DNA of 64,000 bases from contig NW_008705561.1 of the NCBI RefSeq assembly GCF_000186865.1, positions 2,711,094 through 2,775,093 on the forward strand, written 5' to 3'. The position numbers and the translations under genes are program-made. Below are positions 56,703 to 64,000 of the stretch, one piece after another. Source of the DNA: Aureococcus anophagefferens. Its lineage: Eukaryota; Sar; Pelagophyceae; Pelagomonadales; Pelagomonadaceae. The notes under the pieces were generated by a model, which was not told where the DNA came from, searched no databases, and was given only the letters and a program-made list of their open reading frames with translations. The stretch's first letter is position 1. Every line of letters starts with the position of its first letter.

Positions 56703-57407
56703 TTAGTGCGTCGTCCGGTAGACGACGGCGTAGGCGACGGCCGCGAGGAGCACGAGGAGCCCCGTGATGAGGAGGCCCGAGCCCGACGCCGACGACAGCT
56801 CCTCGTCCGTGCCCGCGACGAGCGCCTCGATCGCGGCGAGCACCTCGGGGACCTCGGGCACGAGGAAGTGGCGCTTGCGGCCTAAGAGGTTTGTACGAAA
56901 CAGAAGCGTGGCGCGACGCCGCCCGCGCGCCGAGCTCGTGGTAGTCGGCCCTGAGCTCGCCCGCGACGAGCCGCGCCTCGGCTTTCGGGACGTGGGGGTC
57001 GTCCGCGTCGTGGAACAGGACGACGCGCCCGGCGTTCTCGCGGATGCGGTCCCAGGCCCAGGGGCGGCCGAAGTAGCCCGCGGCCGCCTCCGACGCGTCG
57101 CCGAGGTCCGTGTGGTACGCGCAGACCAGGACGAGCGCCTTGACGCGCTCGCGCTCGCAGAGCCGCGGCCCCGCTGCTGTGGCCCACGACGACGGTCTCC
57201 TCGTCGACGCCGAGCCCGCGCAGGAAGGGCACCCACTCATGTTCGCTCGCGACGACCGGGTCGGGCATCATCTCTGGCAGGATGACCTCGTCGAAGAGGC
57301 CGGCGTCGTTCAGTCGGCTCTCGAGCCAGCCGTCTCATGTGGCCGTACCAGTGCTCGAATTTGCAATCCAACGTGCCGCGCCCGGGGACGACGATGCAGC
57401 GGACCAT
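56703..57407 (-). CDS. RBBP9-like serine hydrolase with C-terminal TM tail, two apparent frameshifts
   Basis: ATG 57407 gives MVRCIVVPGRG, followed by HWYGHM, as in RBBP9/YdeN hydrolases. Further family blocks are MPDPVVASEHEWVPFL, VVVGHSSGAAAL (nucleophile Ser), LVCAYHTDLGD, GYFGRPWAWDRIREN, DADDPHVPKAEARLV (acid), and KRHFLVPEVPEVLAAI with the catalytic His. A 49-bp intron 56882-56930 (GC donor, CTTAG acceptor) joins DYHELG to RKRHF. Two one-base shifts are needed elsewhere, near 57325 and in the GHSSG region near 57178, so the gene is either broken or mis-sequenced. The last ~22 residues (LLITGLLVLLAAVAYAVVY) are a tail anchor absent from known RBBP9. Confidence 0.7.
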
Positions 57408-57443
57408 GATGGCTGGGTTTTTGAAGCGACAGCTATATGGCCC

Positions 57444-57491
57444 CACAAGGAGCTGCCCGGGAGCACGCGGCCTCACAAGGAGCTGCCCGGG
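57444..57491. repeat. Short direct repeat, 30-bp period
   Basis: CACAAGGAGCTGCCCGGG occurs at 57444-57461 and again at 57474-57491. Confidence 0.9.
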
Positions 57492-57524
57492 CCCATGCTA
57501 AGAGTCGGTCGAGGGTGGTGTTGA

Positions 57525-58490
57525 AGGGATGTTTACTTCAAAATTGCCTCAAGCCCTCGAGCTTGGAGTATTACTTCGCGTTTTATAGATCTACCTCAAC
57601 GATAGCCTTTGCTTTGCGTGAAGCGTTTGACGGCGCGCTGCGATGGGATGGCCGTCTTTGAGGGCCCGCCGCTCCGCGAATATGCAGAATTGTGCAACGA
57701 TCCCAGCAGCTGCGAGGGCCGCAAGGATGAGGGTGAGGCACATGCGAAGACGCGGCGCTCATACGACAGCGTGGGAACTGGAACGGGGAGGTAGAGTGGG
57801 TGGGAAGCGACGCGCTGCCCCCTCGCGACCCCTCTAAGATAGTTTTCGAGCCATCGCAGCAGCGGAGATCGTTCTTTATCGACCCCGTCGCGTCCAACCC
57901 GGCGGGTTCCTCGGGGGAGCCCAAAATCATCGAGTCCACCAGGTCGAGCTCAGACGGCGCCACGGCCACGCAGCCCTCGGGGACCGACCTGAGGTCCCCC
58001 AGCCCAAGGTCGAGGGCCCCGAGGCCATCCCATCGACCCATGACCCGGATGGAATCGTCATCTGAGGCGAGGACCCGCGTTTCCGGCGACGATCGGGTCC
58101 TCGTGACGCCCCGAGGCAGCCCATCCAGGGCCCCAGACGCCGCGCTCTCCGAAGCGTTCTCGCCCTCAGATCTCGTGGTCTATCCCGGGCAATGCCCCAT
58201 CGAACGCGATCGACACGCTCATCTGAGGGCAGCTCCCGACGGAAACCCTCCCCCGGGGCTGCGCTGGACAGCGCCATCGGAGAGCGCTTCAAACGTCGAG
58301 AGCATTCAGCATCGCTTCTAGGCTAGGAGAGGTTAACAGCTAGAGGGCCTACCCGGGGGGTTTGCGGCACCAGGCCTCGCGGCTTCAAGTTCTAACAAAT
58401 CTGAAGAATTGGAACTGGCTTGTCGCAGCGTTGCCGCGCGCGCACGCTCGGCCCGGCTCTCCGCGCGCTGGACGCGTCGTCGCGTGAATC
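57525..58490. other. About 970 bp of mixed composition, no confident gene
   Basis: The composition is lower in GC than neighbours and codon usage is unlike the genes here. On the minus strand a frame is open from about 58170 to 57583 (part reads RWDGLGALDLGLGD), and on the plus strand from 57800 to 58321, but neither shows a domain or a convincing start. It may be decayed coding or mobile sequence, plus the promoter of the gene at 58491. Confidence 0.35.
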
Positions 58491-59204
58491 ATGGCGGATA
58501 AACAGTACGCGATGGTGCCGACGGCCGGGGCGGTCGTGCCAGGGCAGGTGCTCGGCCAGGTCATGCCGGCGCCGCAGGTCATTACGGTTCAGTGCCCGCC
58601 CGGGGGCCAGCCGGGGCAGCAGATGCAGATCACGCTCCCGAACACGGGCCAGGTCATCGCCGTGCAGATCCCGCCCGGCTGCCCGCCGGGCGGTCAGTTC
58701 CAGGTCCAGGCACCGCCACCCGTCATCACGGCGCAGCCCGCGGGGCCGGCGCCAGCGCAGGTCCAGGAGCACGTGCACGCGCTCGTGCGCGAGGGCGACA
58801 GCTGCAGCGGCATGAAGCCGCTGCACTCGAACGACGCGATCGCGTACAGCCGGTCGCTGACCCCGCAGCAGGCCAGCATCCAGAACGTTTCCGGCTGCCA
58901 CAAGTGCGTGCCCGTGACGTGCGTCGGCTTCCCGGGCTGCGTCTACACCTACAACGGCGCGTGCAGCGAGGACTGCCTCTGGTTCCCCTGCTGCTTCCTG
59001 GGCTGCATCCCCACGCCCTGGAGCATCTGCTGCTGCACCTGCGAGCGCGAGCAGAACGCGTGGATCACGCGCGACAAGCACCGCCGGAAGACGGGCTACA
59101 TCGTCATCGTCGACCACGAGCGGGGGACCCTCGCCCACTACGGCGTCAAGTGCTGCTCGGAGCAGCTCGAGGACCACCCGCAGTGCTACTGCGTCAAGGT
59201 GTGA
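58491..59204 (+). CDS. Cys-rich protein with Pro/Gly/Gln N-terminal repeats
   Basis: This is an intronless 237-residue gene, starting at ATG 58491 (MADKQYAMVP). Residues 25-80 contain two repeats of the kind VQCPPGGQPGQQMQITLP and VQIPPGCPPGGQFQV, a motif common in phytoplankton proteins of unknown role. Residues 105-237 have about 20 Cys, including a hydrophobic Cys-rich core (CLWFPCCFLGCIPTPWSICCC) reminiscent of PLAC8-like membrane-associated domains. No signal peptide. A palmitoylated or metal-binding peripheral membrane protein is possible. Confidence 0.65.
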   Translation: MADKQYAMVPTAGAVVPGQVLGQVMPAPQVITVQCPPGGQPGQQMQITLPNTGQVIAVQIPPGCPPGGQFQVQAPPPVITAQPAGPAPAQVQEHVHALVREGDSCSGMKPLHSNDAIAYSRSLTPQQASIQNVSGCHKCVPVTCVGFPGCVYTYNGACSEDCLWFPCCFLGCIPTPWSICCCTCEREQNAWITRDKHRRKTGYIVIVDHERGTLAHYGVKCCSEQLEDHPQCYCVKV

Positions 59205-59628
59205 GGGCCGACGCGACGAGCGCCGGCGACGCGCCGGGCCGACGGGGGTTGGGGCGACGCGCTCCCTCGAGGATGTGTGCGTGCTGCACCCGGCGACCTG
59301 CCTCGCTCCCTCTCTAATGTCTGTGTGCTGCACCCGGTGACTCGCCCGCATTTACCTCTCCGCCTTGGGCGCGATGAGGTGCAAGGTGGGGCCGTCCGCG
59401 TCGTTGCTCGACGTGTAGGCGAGGGTGGGAGGCGGTGAACGCGGCCCGCATGATGGAGAAGCGGCCCGGCCGCATCTCGGGGCCGACGGGCGCGACGAGG
59501 CGGCACCTCTGGCTAAAACTGATCGTGCAGCTCGTGTGCAGACGGAAACGACCGAAGCTCGAAGCTGATTCAGAGTGAAGCAGCCCGACGTCTTCGCGAC
59601 ATCGCAGCCAGCACAGCAATTCGAGGCC
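59205..59628. other. 424-bp spacer with short imperfect repeat
   Basis: No gene is seen. GTGCTGCACCCGG(C/T)GA occurs twice, near 59281 and 59325, within an imperfect 40-bp direct repeat. The interval holds the 3' region of the Cys-rich gene and the promoter of the next. Confidence 0.4.
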
Positions 59629-60869
59629 ATGCGCGTGGGGCTCGCGGCCGTCGCCGCCGCCGCCGCGCGGCGCGCCGCGGCCTATCCGAGCCGCGTGAGC
59701 TGCGGCGACGCCCTCTACGACGCGGACAGCCCGGTGTCGATGATGGGCCAGGACACGGCGCTGTCGGCGTCGCGGACGGTCCAGTTCGAGCGGGACGGCT
59801 CCGCCGTCGCCTGCGGCGGCCAGTACGAGGCCGGCGCGGCGTACACGGCAAGTATAGCAGCACGGGCGGCCGGCGCCTCTTCGACCTCGCGGGCGGCGCC
59901 TTCGACGGCGGAAGTTGTTCGGGCGCTCGCACGGACCAGAACGGCCAGAGCCTCACGGCGCCGGCGGACGGGGACATGGTCCTGCAGGCGGCCTGGGCGA
60001 GCGGCTACGGCCAGGTCTACGTGACCGACGCGTGCACGCTCACGTGCTGCGCGGCGGCCGCGACGGCCGCGCCGACGCTCGCGCCCGCGCCCGCGCCGAC
60101 CGCGGCGCCCGCGCCCGCGCCGACCGCGGGGCCGACGCGGGCCCCGGCCCCGGCGCCGTCCGCGGCGCCCGTCTCGTCGGCGCCGACGGCCGCGCCGCAG
60201 CCGGCGCCGTCCGCGGCGCCGTCGCCGGCGCCGACGACGGCCGCGCCGACGACGGCCGCGCCGTCGTCGTCTCCGAGCGCGGCGCCCTCGTCGTCGCCGA
60301 GCGCCCTTCCGACGGTACCGCCGACGGCGTCCTTCCTCTCCATCACGAGCGTCGGCACGGAGTCGACGTGCGCCTCCGACGTCGCGTGCGAGATGCGCTG
60401 GGTCTACCGCGGCGACCCGGGCGCGTGCGCGACGCTGTCGGTCGTCGTCACCAGAGCGGACGGGACCGTCGTCGGCAGCACGACGACGGCCAACGACGGC
60501 CAGCAGATGCAGGTGACGTCGGCCGACGCCGAGGTCAGCGAGTACACGCTGACGCTCGCGTGCGAGGACGACGAGGCCGTCGCCGACTCGTACGACTTCC
60601 GCGTGAGCTACACGCTCGCGCCGACGCGCGCGCCCACGACGGTCGCGCCCACGACCCTCGCGCCCACGACGGTCGCGCCCACGACGCTCGCGCCCACGAC
60701 GCTCGCGCCCACGACGCTCGCGCCCACGACGCTCGCGCCCACGAGGGAACCGACGGTCGCGCCGACGAGGGAACCGACCGCGGTGCCGATCGCCGAGTCG
60801 GCCGCGGCGTCGACAGTCAGCACGCCCCTTTTTTTCCTCGCCTTCGCATGGCTCTTTCTCGACGTCTAG
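59629..60869 (+). CDS. Thr/Pro-rich surface protein, apparent frameshift, possible alternative 3' splice
   Basis: ATG 59629 (MRVGLAAVAAAAARRAAA) is a signal peptide. The first domain reads SCGDALYDADSP...CGGQYEAGAAYT, then a one-base shift near 59846 continues it as KYSSTGGRRLFDLAGGAFDGG...TCC. A Pro/Ala/Thr stalk follows (PAPAPT repeats), then an Ig-like beta domain (TSVGTESTCASDVACEMRW...YTLTLACEDDE), a PTTLA repeat stalk, and a hydrophobic end (TPLFFLAFAWLFLDV) that resembles a GPI-anchor signal or TM. The last 54 bases could be a retained intron (see the feature at 60816). Confidence 0.65.
60060..60780. repeat. PAPAPT and PTTLA coding tandem repeats
   Basis: Two low-complexity blocks: about 60060-60330 (units around GCGCCGACG) and about 60620-60780 with a 15-bp unit GCGCCCACGACGCTC repeated some seven to nine times. 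Confidence 0.85.
60816..60869 (+). other. Candidate 54-nt in-frame retained intron (GT...TAG)
   Basis: The sequence begins GTCAGC, has a pyrimidine tract (CCCCTTTTTTTCC) and ends GACGTCTAG, where TAG is also the stop codon of the surface-protein gene. It starts on a codon boundary and is 18 codons long. If removed, the frame runs on into three ShKT modules; if retained, the protein ends in a hydrophobic tail. Confidence 0.45.
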
Positions 60870-61424
60870 TCCTCGTTCAGGCCGACGTCCACTCCCGTCG
60901 CCGCGCCGACGCCGCGTTCCGACGAATGCGCCGATTCGACGTCCTGGTACTGGAAGAAGTCGAAGCACGACTGCGACTACGTCGCGAAGAAGTCGAAGCG
61001 GTGCAAGAGCAAGTACGCGGACGAGAGCGAGGTGATCAGCGCTGTGGCCTGCCCCGCCGCGTGCGGCGAGTGCGAGGTCCCGGCGCCCGCGCCGACGCTC
61101 TTTCCCACCGACGGCGACTGCGAGGACTCGACGTCCTGGTACTGGAAGAAGTCGAAATACGACTGCGACTACGTCGCCAAAAAGTCCAAGCGGTGCAAGA
61201 GCAAGTACGTCCACGAAGAATCCGGGGTGTCGAGCTCCGAAGCCTGCCCCGCCGCGTGCGGCGAGTGCGCGGCCGAGTGCGCGGACTCGACGAGCTGGCA
61301 CTACAAGAAGGCGAAGCATACGTGCGGCGCCTACGTGTCCAAGAAGAGCAAGAACTGCAAGAAGAAGGACGAGGCCGGCATCCGAGCGGACGTCGCCTGC
61401 GCGGCGACGTGCGGGGCGTGTTAA
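60870..61424 (+). CDS. Three tandem ShKT-like six-Cys modules (separate gene or spliced 3' exon)
   Basis: The reading frame is the same as that of the preceding surface protein, directly past its TAG. It encodes three near-identical modules starting CADSTSWYWKKSK, CEDSTSWYWKKSK and CADSTSWHYKKAK, each ending CPAACGEC or CAATCGAC. The modules are very Lys-rich. ShKT modules are disulfide-stabilised extracellular domains; here they probably serve adhesion or wall binding. No good ATG with signal peptide precedes them, which favours an exon of the upstream gene over an independent one. Confidence 0.6.
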   Translation, partial: SSFRPTSTPVAAPTPRSDECADSTSWYWKKSKHDCDYVAKKSKRCKSKYADESEVISAVACPAACGECEVPAPAPTLFPTDGDCEDSTSWYWKKSKYDCDYVAKKSKRCKSKYVHEESGVSSSEACPAACGECAAECADSTSWHYKKAKHTCGAYVSKKSKNCKKKDEAGIRADVACAATCGAC

Positions 61425-61461
61425 TGTTGAATTTTGTCGTCGCACTGCAAGAAGCCCCACC

Positions 61462-62782
61462 ATGATGAGATGGCCCGTCGTCGCGTTCGCGGCCGCCGCA
61501 GCCGCGACGAACGCGTCGAACGCGACGAACATCGTCTTCATCAAGACGGGCAAGTGCGCGTCGACGCAGGGGGCGCAGACGACGCTCATGGTGAGCCGCT
61601 GGCTGCACCGCTTCCGGGACCGGCAGCCCGGGCGCGTGGCGCTGGGGTCGCCGTGCCGGTCGAAGCCGTCCAAGGGCCTCGCGCGGGAGATCGCCAGCCA
61701 CGGCGGCGAGCCCGTCGTCCACACGACGCACGCCGAGCGGCGCTTCGTGGACCTGGGCGCGCTCGCCCGCCCGGCGTTCGTCTGGACGGCCGTGCGCCAC
61801 CCGCTGTCGCGGTGCCTGTCCTGGTTCTACTTCCAGAACAAGCGCAAGCCCGCCGCGGCGAGGTCCGCGGCCCCGACGGGCGCGGAGAAGATCGCCTTCC
61901 TCGCGGACCACTGCGCCGAGTACGAGTTCGAGTACGCGGCGCCGGCCGACGTCTTCGGCGAAGCGTGCGCGCGGCCCTGGCGGCCCCTCCTCGCGCCCGT
62001 CGACGCGGCCGCCGCGGCGGAGGCCGCGGCGGCGGTCCTCGCGCGCTACGACCTCGTCGCGACGGCGCGTGCGGCCGCGTCTTCTTCGAGGTCTCCGCCC
62101 TCGGGCTCGGACGCGGCCGCCCGCAGGTCGAGCGCCTCGACGAGAGCCTCGTCGCGCTCGCGCGGGCGCTGGGCGTGCCCCTGGGCCAGGTGCTCTACGA
62201 CGCGCGGGACCGGAAGACGCAGAACGCGAACCCGCACCCGCCGCGCGCCGCGTACCGTTTTATGTTTTCGGGGATCGCGACGGCGCGTCGCGCAGGCCGC
62301 TCTCCGAGGAGCCGCCGGACCTGCTCGAGTACGCGGCGGACGTCTTCCCGGCGGCGAACATGCGCGACTACGCCCTCTGGGACCTCGCGACGGCGAACAT
62401 CTCCGCGCGCGCGGCGGCGCCGGGCTTCGCGGCGGACCTCGCGGCGTTTCGCGAGAAGCTCGCCGCGGGCGAGGTCCCCGTGGACCCGTTCCACAACGCG
62501 TCCGCGCGCCGGGCGCCGGCGCCGCGGCCGGCGCCCCGCGTCTGGAAGCCCAAGCGGAAGGCGCCCCGCAGCTACTACAAGCCGCCGGCCGGGCGCATCG
62601 CGGACCCGTCGGCCGCGGACCGCCGCGGACCGCCCGCGGCGGCGGCGGCGGCGGCGCGCGGCCGCGCGGCGACGGCGGCCCAGAAGGCCGCCACGGCGGC
62701 CCTCGCCTTCGTCTTCGGCTACGGCGCCCTGAAGGCGCTCGGCCACTGCGCCGGGGAGCCGCCGCCCGAGGACGCCGCGTAA
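61462..62782 (+). CDS. Golgi-type carbohydrate sulfotransferase, two apparent frameshifts
   Basis: ATG 61462 (MMRWPVVAFAAAAAATNA) is a signal or signal-anchor. The PAPS 5'-phosphosulfate loop is NIVFIKTGKCASTQGAQTT, and the 3'-phosphate motif is FVWTAVRHPLSRCLSWFYF, both typical of galactose-3-O-sulfotransferase-like enzymes. After RYDLVA (about 62061) the frame shifts by one base to GRVFFEVSALGLGRG, and near 62250 again to FYVFGDRDGASRRPLSEE, then runs to the stop at 62782. The C-terminus holds an Ala-rich stretch and a hydrophobic FVFGYGALKALG. If intact it would sulfate extracellular polysaccharides. Confidence 0.72.
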
Positions 62783-62862
62783 GGAAGCCACTTAAGAAGC
62801 CGCGACGCCGCGACCCCCGGGCGCATCGGAGGCTGCCCGCCATTGGCTGCCCTTCCGAGAGC

Positions 62863-63738
62863 ATGATGATGCGGATCTCTCTCGCTGCTATCGCCGCTGC
62901 GACGGCATGCGCCTTTGATTGGACGAACGACAAGGTCACGGCGTGCGTGCGCGACCGCGACAACTGGCCGTCGGCCTGGCTCAACACGGAGAACGCCCAG
63001 AGCTACATGTGCACGCGAGAGCAAGTAAACCAGTACTACGATCCGGCGAACCTCGCGTGCTGGCAATCCGACGCGCAGAACCCGACGGGCGACGTCGCGT
63101 CGGGCCGCTGCCCCGCGGAGGGCACGACGGTCCAGTGCCTGCTGCAGGCGGGCTGGGGCCAGATCGCGGGCAACTGCGACGCGTGCGACGAGGCCGAGTG
63201 CTCGCGGAAGGGCCTGTCCGGCGCCGAGTCCTGCGCGGCCCTCGCCTGCACCGATTCTCCCGGCTTCCTCGGCGCGGGCGCCGGCACCAAGTGCCAGGGC
63301 AACGCCTGGAAGGACGGCCAGTCGCCGTACGACCCGGCGCACGCCGACGGCTACTGCGACTGCGCGCCGGACTGCGCCGACTGCGACGGCCCGGGCCCGG
63401 CCGACGGCGCCCTGGGCGTGACGTCGTCGTCGTGCGACGCGCGCAACGGCACGGCGCCGGCGAGCGACTGGGCCAACTGCTGGAACTCGTGCGTCGACTG
63501 CATGGGCGACGACCTCAGCCACCAGGGCATCGCCAAGTACATGCCCGAGGCCATGGGCCAGCAGATCGTCGGGACCGCGAACTGGACGACCTACAACGTC
63601 GGTCACTACAATGGAACAGGTACCTGGTGGCTCTGCAAGACCGACAGTCCGACGCAGAAGGGCGACTGCGCCTGGATGGGCAAGGCCGACGGCCTCCCCA
63701 TGGGGCCCAAGTTCAAGGGCCTCGCGCTCTGCGCCTAG
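62863..63738 (+). CDS. Secreted Cys-rich protein
   Basis: ATG 62863 (first of three Met codons) gives MMMRISLAAIAAATACAFDW, a signal peptide; the product is 291 residues. It has about 24 Cys spread through several small modules (CDACDEAECSRKGL, CDCAPDCADCDG, NCWNSCVDCMG) and sequons (NGT, NWT). No catalytic motif is apparent. An extracellular structural or binding protein is likely; I do not recognise the family. Confidence 0.7.
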   Translation: MMMRISLAAIAAATACAFDWTNDKVTACVRDRDNWPSAWLNTENAQSYMCTREQVNQYYDPANLACWQSDAQNPTGDVASGRCPAEGTTVQCLLQAGWGQIAGNCDACDEAECSRKGLSGAESCAALACTDSPGFLGAGAGTKCQGNAWKDGQSPYDPAHADGYCDCAPDCADCDGPGPADGALGVTSSSCDARNGTAPASDWANCWNSCVDCMGDDLSHQGIAKYMPEAMGQQIVGTANWTTYNVGHYNGTGTWWLCKTDSPTQKGDCAWMGKADGLPMGPKFKGLALCA

Positions 63739-63774
63739 CGGACGGCCCCGTCTCGTAAGTTGAGGGGGGTCGGT

Positions 63775-63935
63775 GGCGCCCTCGGCGCCCTCGGCGCCCT
63801 CGGGACGAGGGCGCCGCCCCCTCGTCCGACGCCCTCGGACCCTCGGACGGAGGATCGGCGCCCTCGGACGAGGACTCGGCCGTCGGACGAGCGCGCGGCC
63901 GTCGGACGAGCGCACGTCCATCGGACGAGGGCGGC
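63775..63935. repeat. Low-complexity GGCGCCCTC / TCGGACGAG repeats
   Basis: Tandem GGCGCCCTC units (about 63774-63800) grade into repeats of CCGTCGGACGAGCGC type up to about 63935; a single N at 63942 follows. The assembly is likely unreliable here. Confidence 0.8.
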
Positions 63936-64000
63936 GAACCGNTGGTGACCCCCGGCCCGGGGCGCTGGATGTCCGGGGCTGCGTGATGTGTTTATGACAG

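Noticed and set aside
60600..60780. Regular short repeats suggesting a CRISPR array
   Set aside because: The units are 15 bp with no unique spacers and encode PTTLA protein repeats in frame; the genome is eukaryotic.

Overview
This is a compact, very GC-rich nuclear segment from a photosynthetic eukaryote. The content fits a pelagophyte/stramenopile alga, most likely Aureococcus anophagefferens or a close relative (inference). The clues are: about 40 single- or few-exon genes packed on both strands with spacers often under 200 bp; presequences for secretion, complex plastid and mitochondrion; a plastid-type protoporphyrinogen oxidase; a Tat-type thylakoid-lumen protein; a LOV photoreceptor; ankyrin, ShKT and Pro/Ser/Thr-rich surface proteins; and, above all, introns that are inserted copies of short repetitive elements (introners), a genomic feature known from Micromonas and Aureococcus.

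Layout. 0-5.9 kb: partial EF-hand membrane protein, GNAT acetyltransferase, secreted glycosyltransferase-like protein, and an unknown gene crossing a 50-N assembly gap. 6-14.8 kb: protoporphyrinogen oxidase, a polytopic membrane protein with a Cys-rich tail, and an IQ/EF-hand protein with four introner introns. 14.8-22.4 kb: ABM-domain protein, bestrophin channel, FKBP isomerase, ankyrin protein, PhyH-like dioxygenase, C45-like Ntn hydrolase, alpha/beta hydrolase. 22.8-27 kb: RelA/SpoT-fold protein with an AT-richer membrane tail and an Ala-rich coiled-coil protein. 27-35 kb: RGS-LOV-LOV photoreceptor, EF-hand protein, four-TM protein, MFS transporter. 35-40.5 kb: pseudokinase-like gene, PH-domain/CaaX protein, purple acid phosphatase fragment, Lys/Ala-rich gene. 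40.5-49.9 kb: FG-GAP surface protein, CDPK-type kinase, cupin-like protein, adjacent GH76 and GH78-like glycosidases. 49.9-57.4 kb: mitochondrial protein, DUF4345-like protein, SDR, ShKT-like protein, lumen protein, PI4-kinase, RBBP9-like hydrolase. 58.5-64 kb: Cys-rich protein, Thr/Pro-rich surface protein that may splice to three ShKT domains, sulfotransferase, secreted Cys-rich protein, low-complexity tail.

Introns. Eleven introns in seven genes are recent-looking element insertions of three sequence families: A (about 185-201 bp, 7 copies), B (211 bp, 1 copy) and C (54-88 bp, 3 copies). In every case an 8-bp target-site duplication flanks the element. The second copy begins directly after the AG acceptor at the element end. 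The first copy begins with GC (8 of 11) or GT (3 of 11), so it can act as the donor. Removing first duplication plus element restores an uninterrupted reading frame in all eleven genes.

Signalling themes recur (calcium sensing by EF-hand proteins and a CDPK, phosphoinositide kinase, PH protein, LOV photoreceptor with RGS-like region), as do cell-surface and glycan themes (GH76, GH78, sulfotransferase, FG-GAP, ShKT). There is no operon logic as in prokaryotes. Several genes show apparent single-base frameshifts, which may be assembly errors, unrecognised tiny introns or real lesions.
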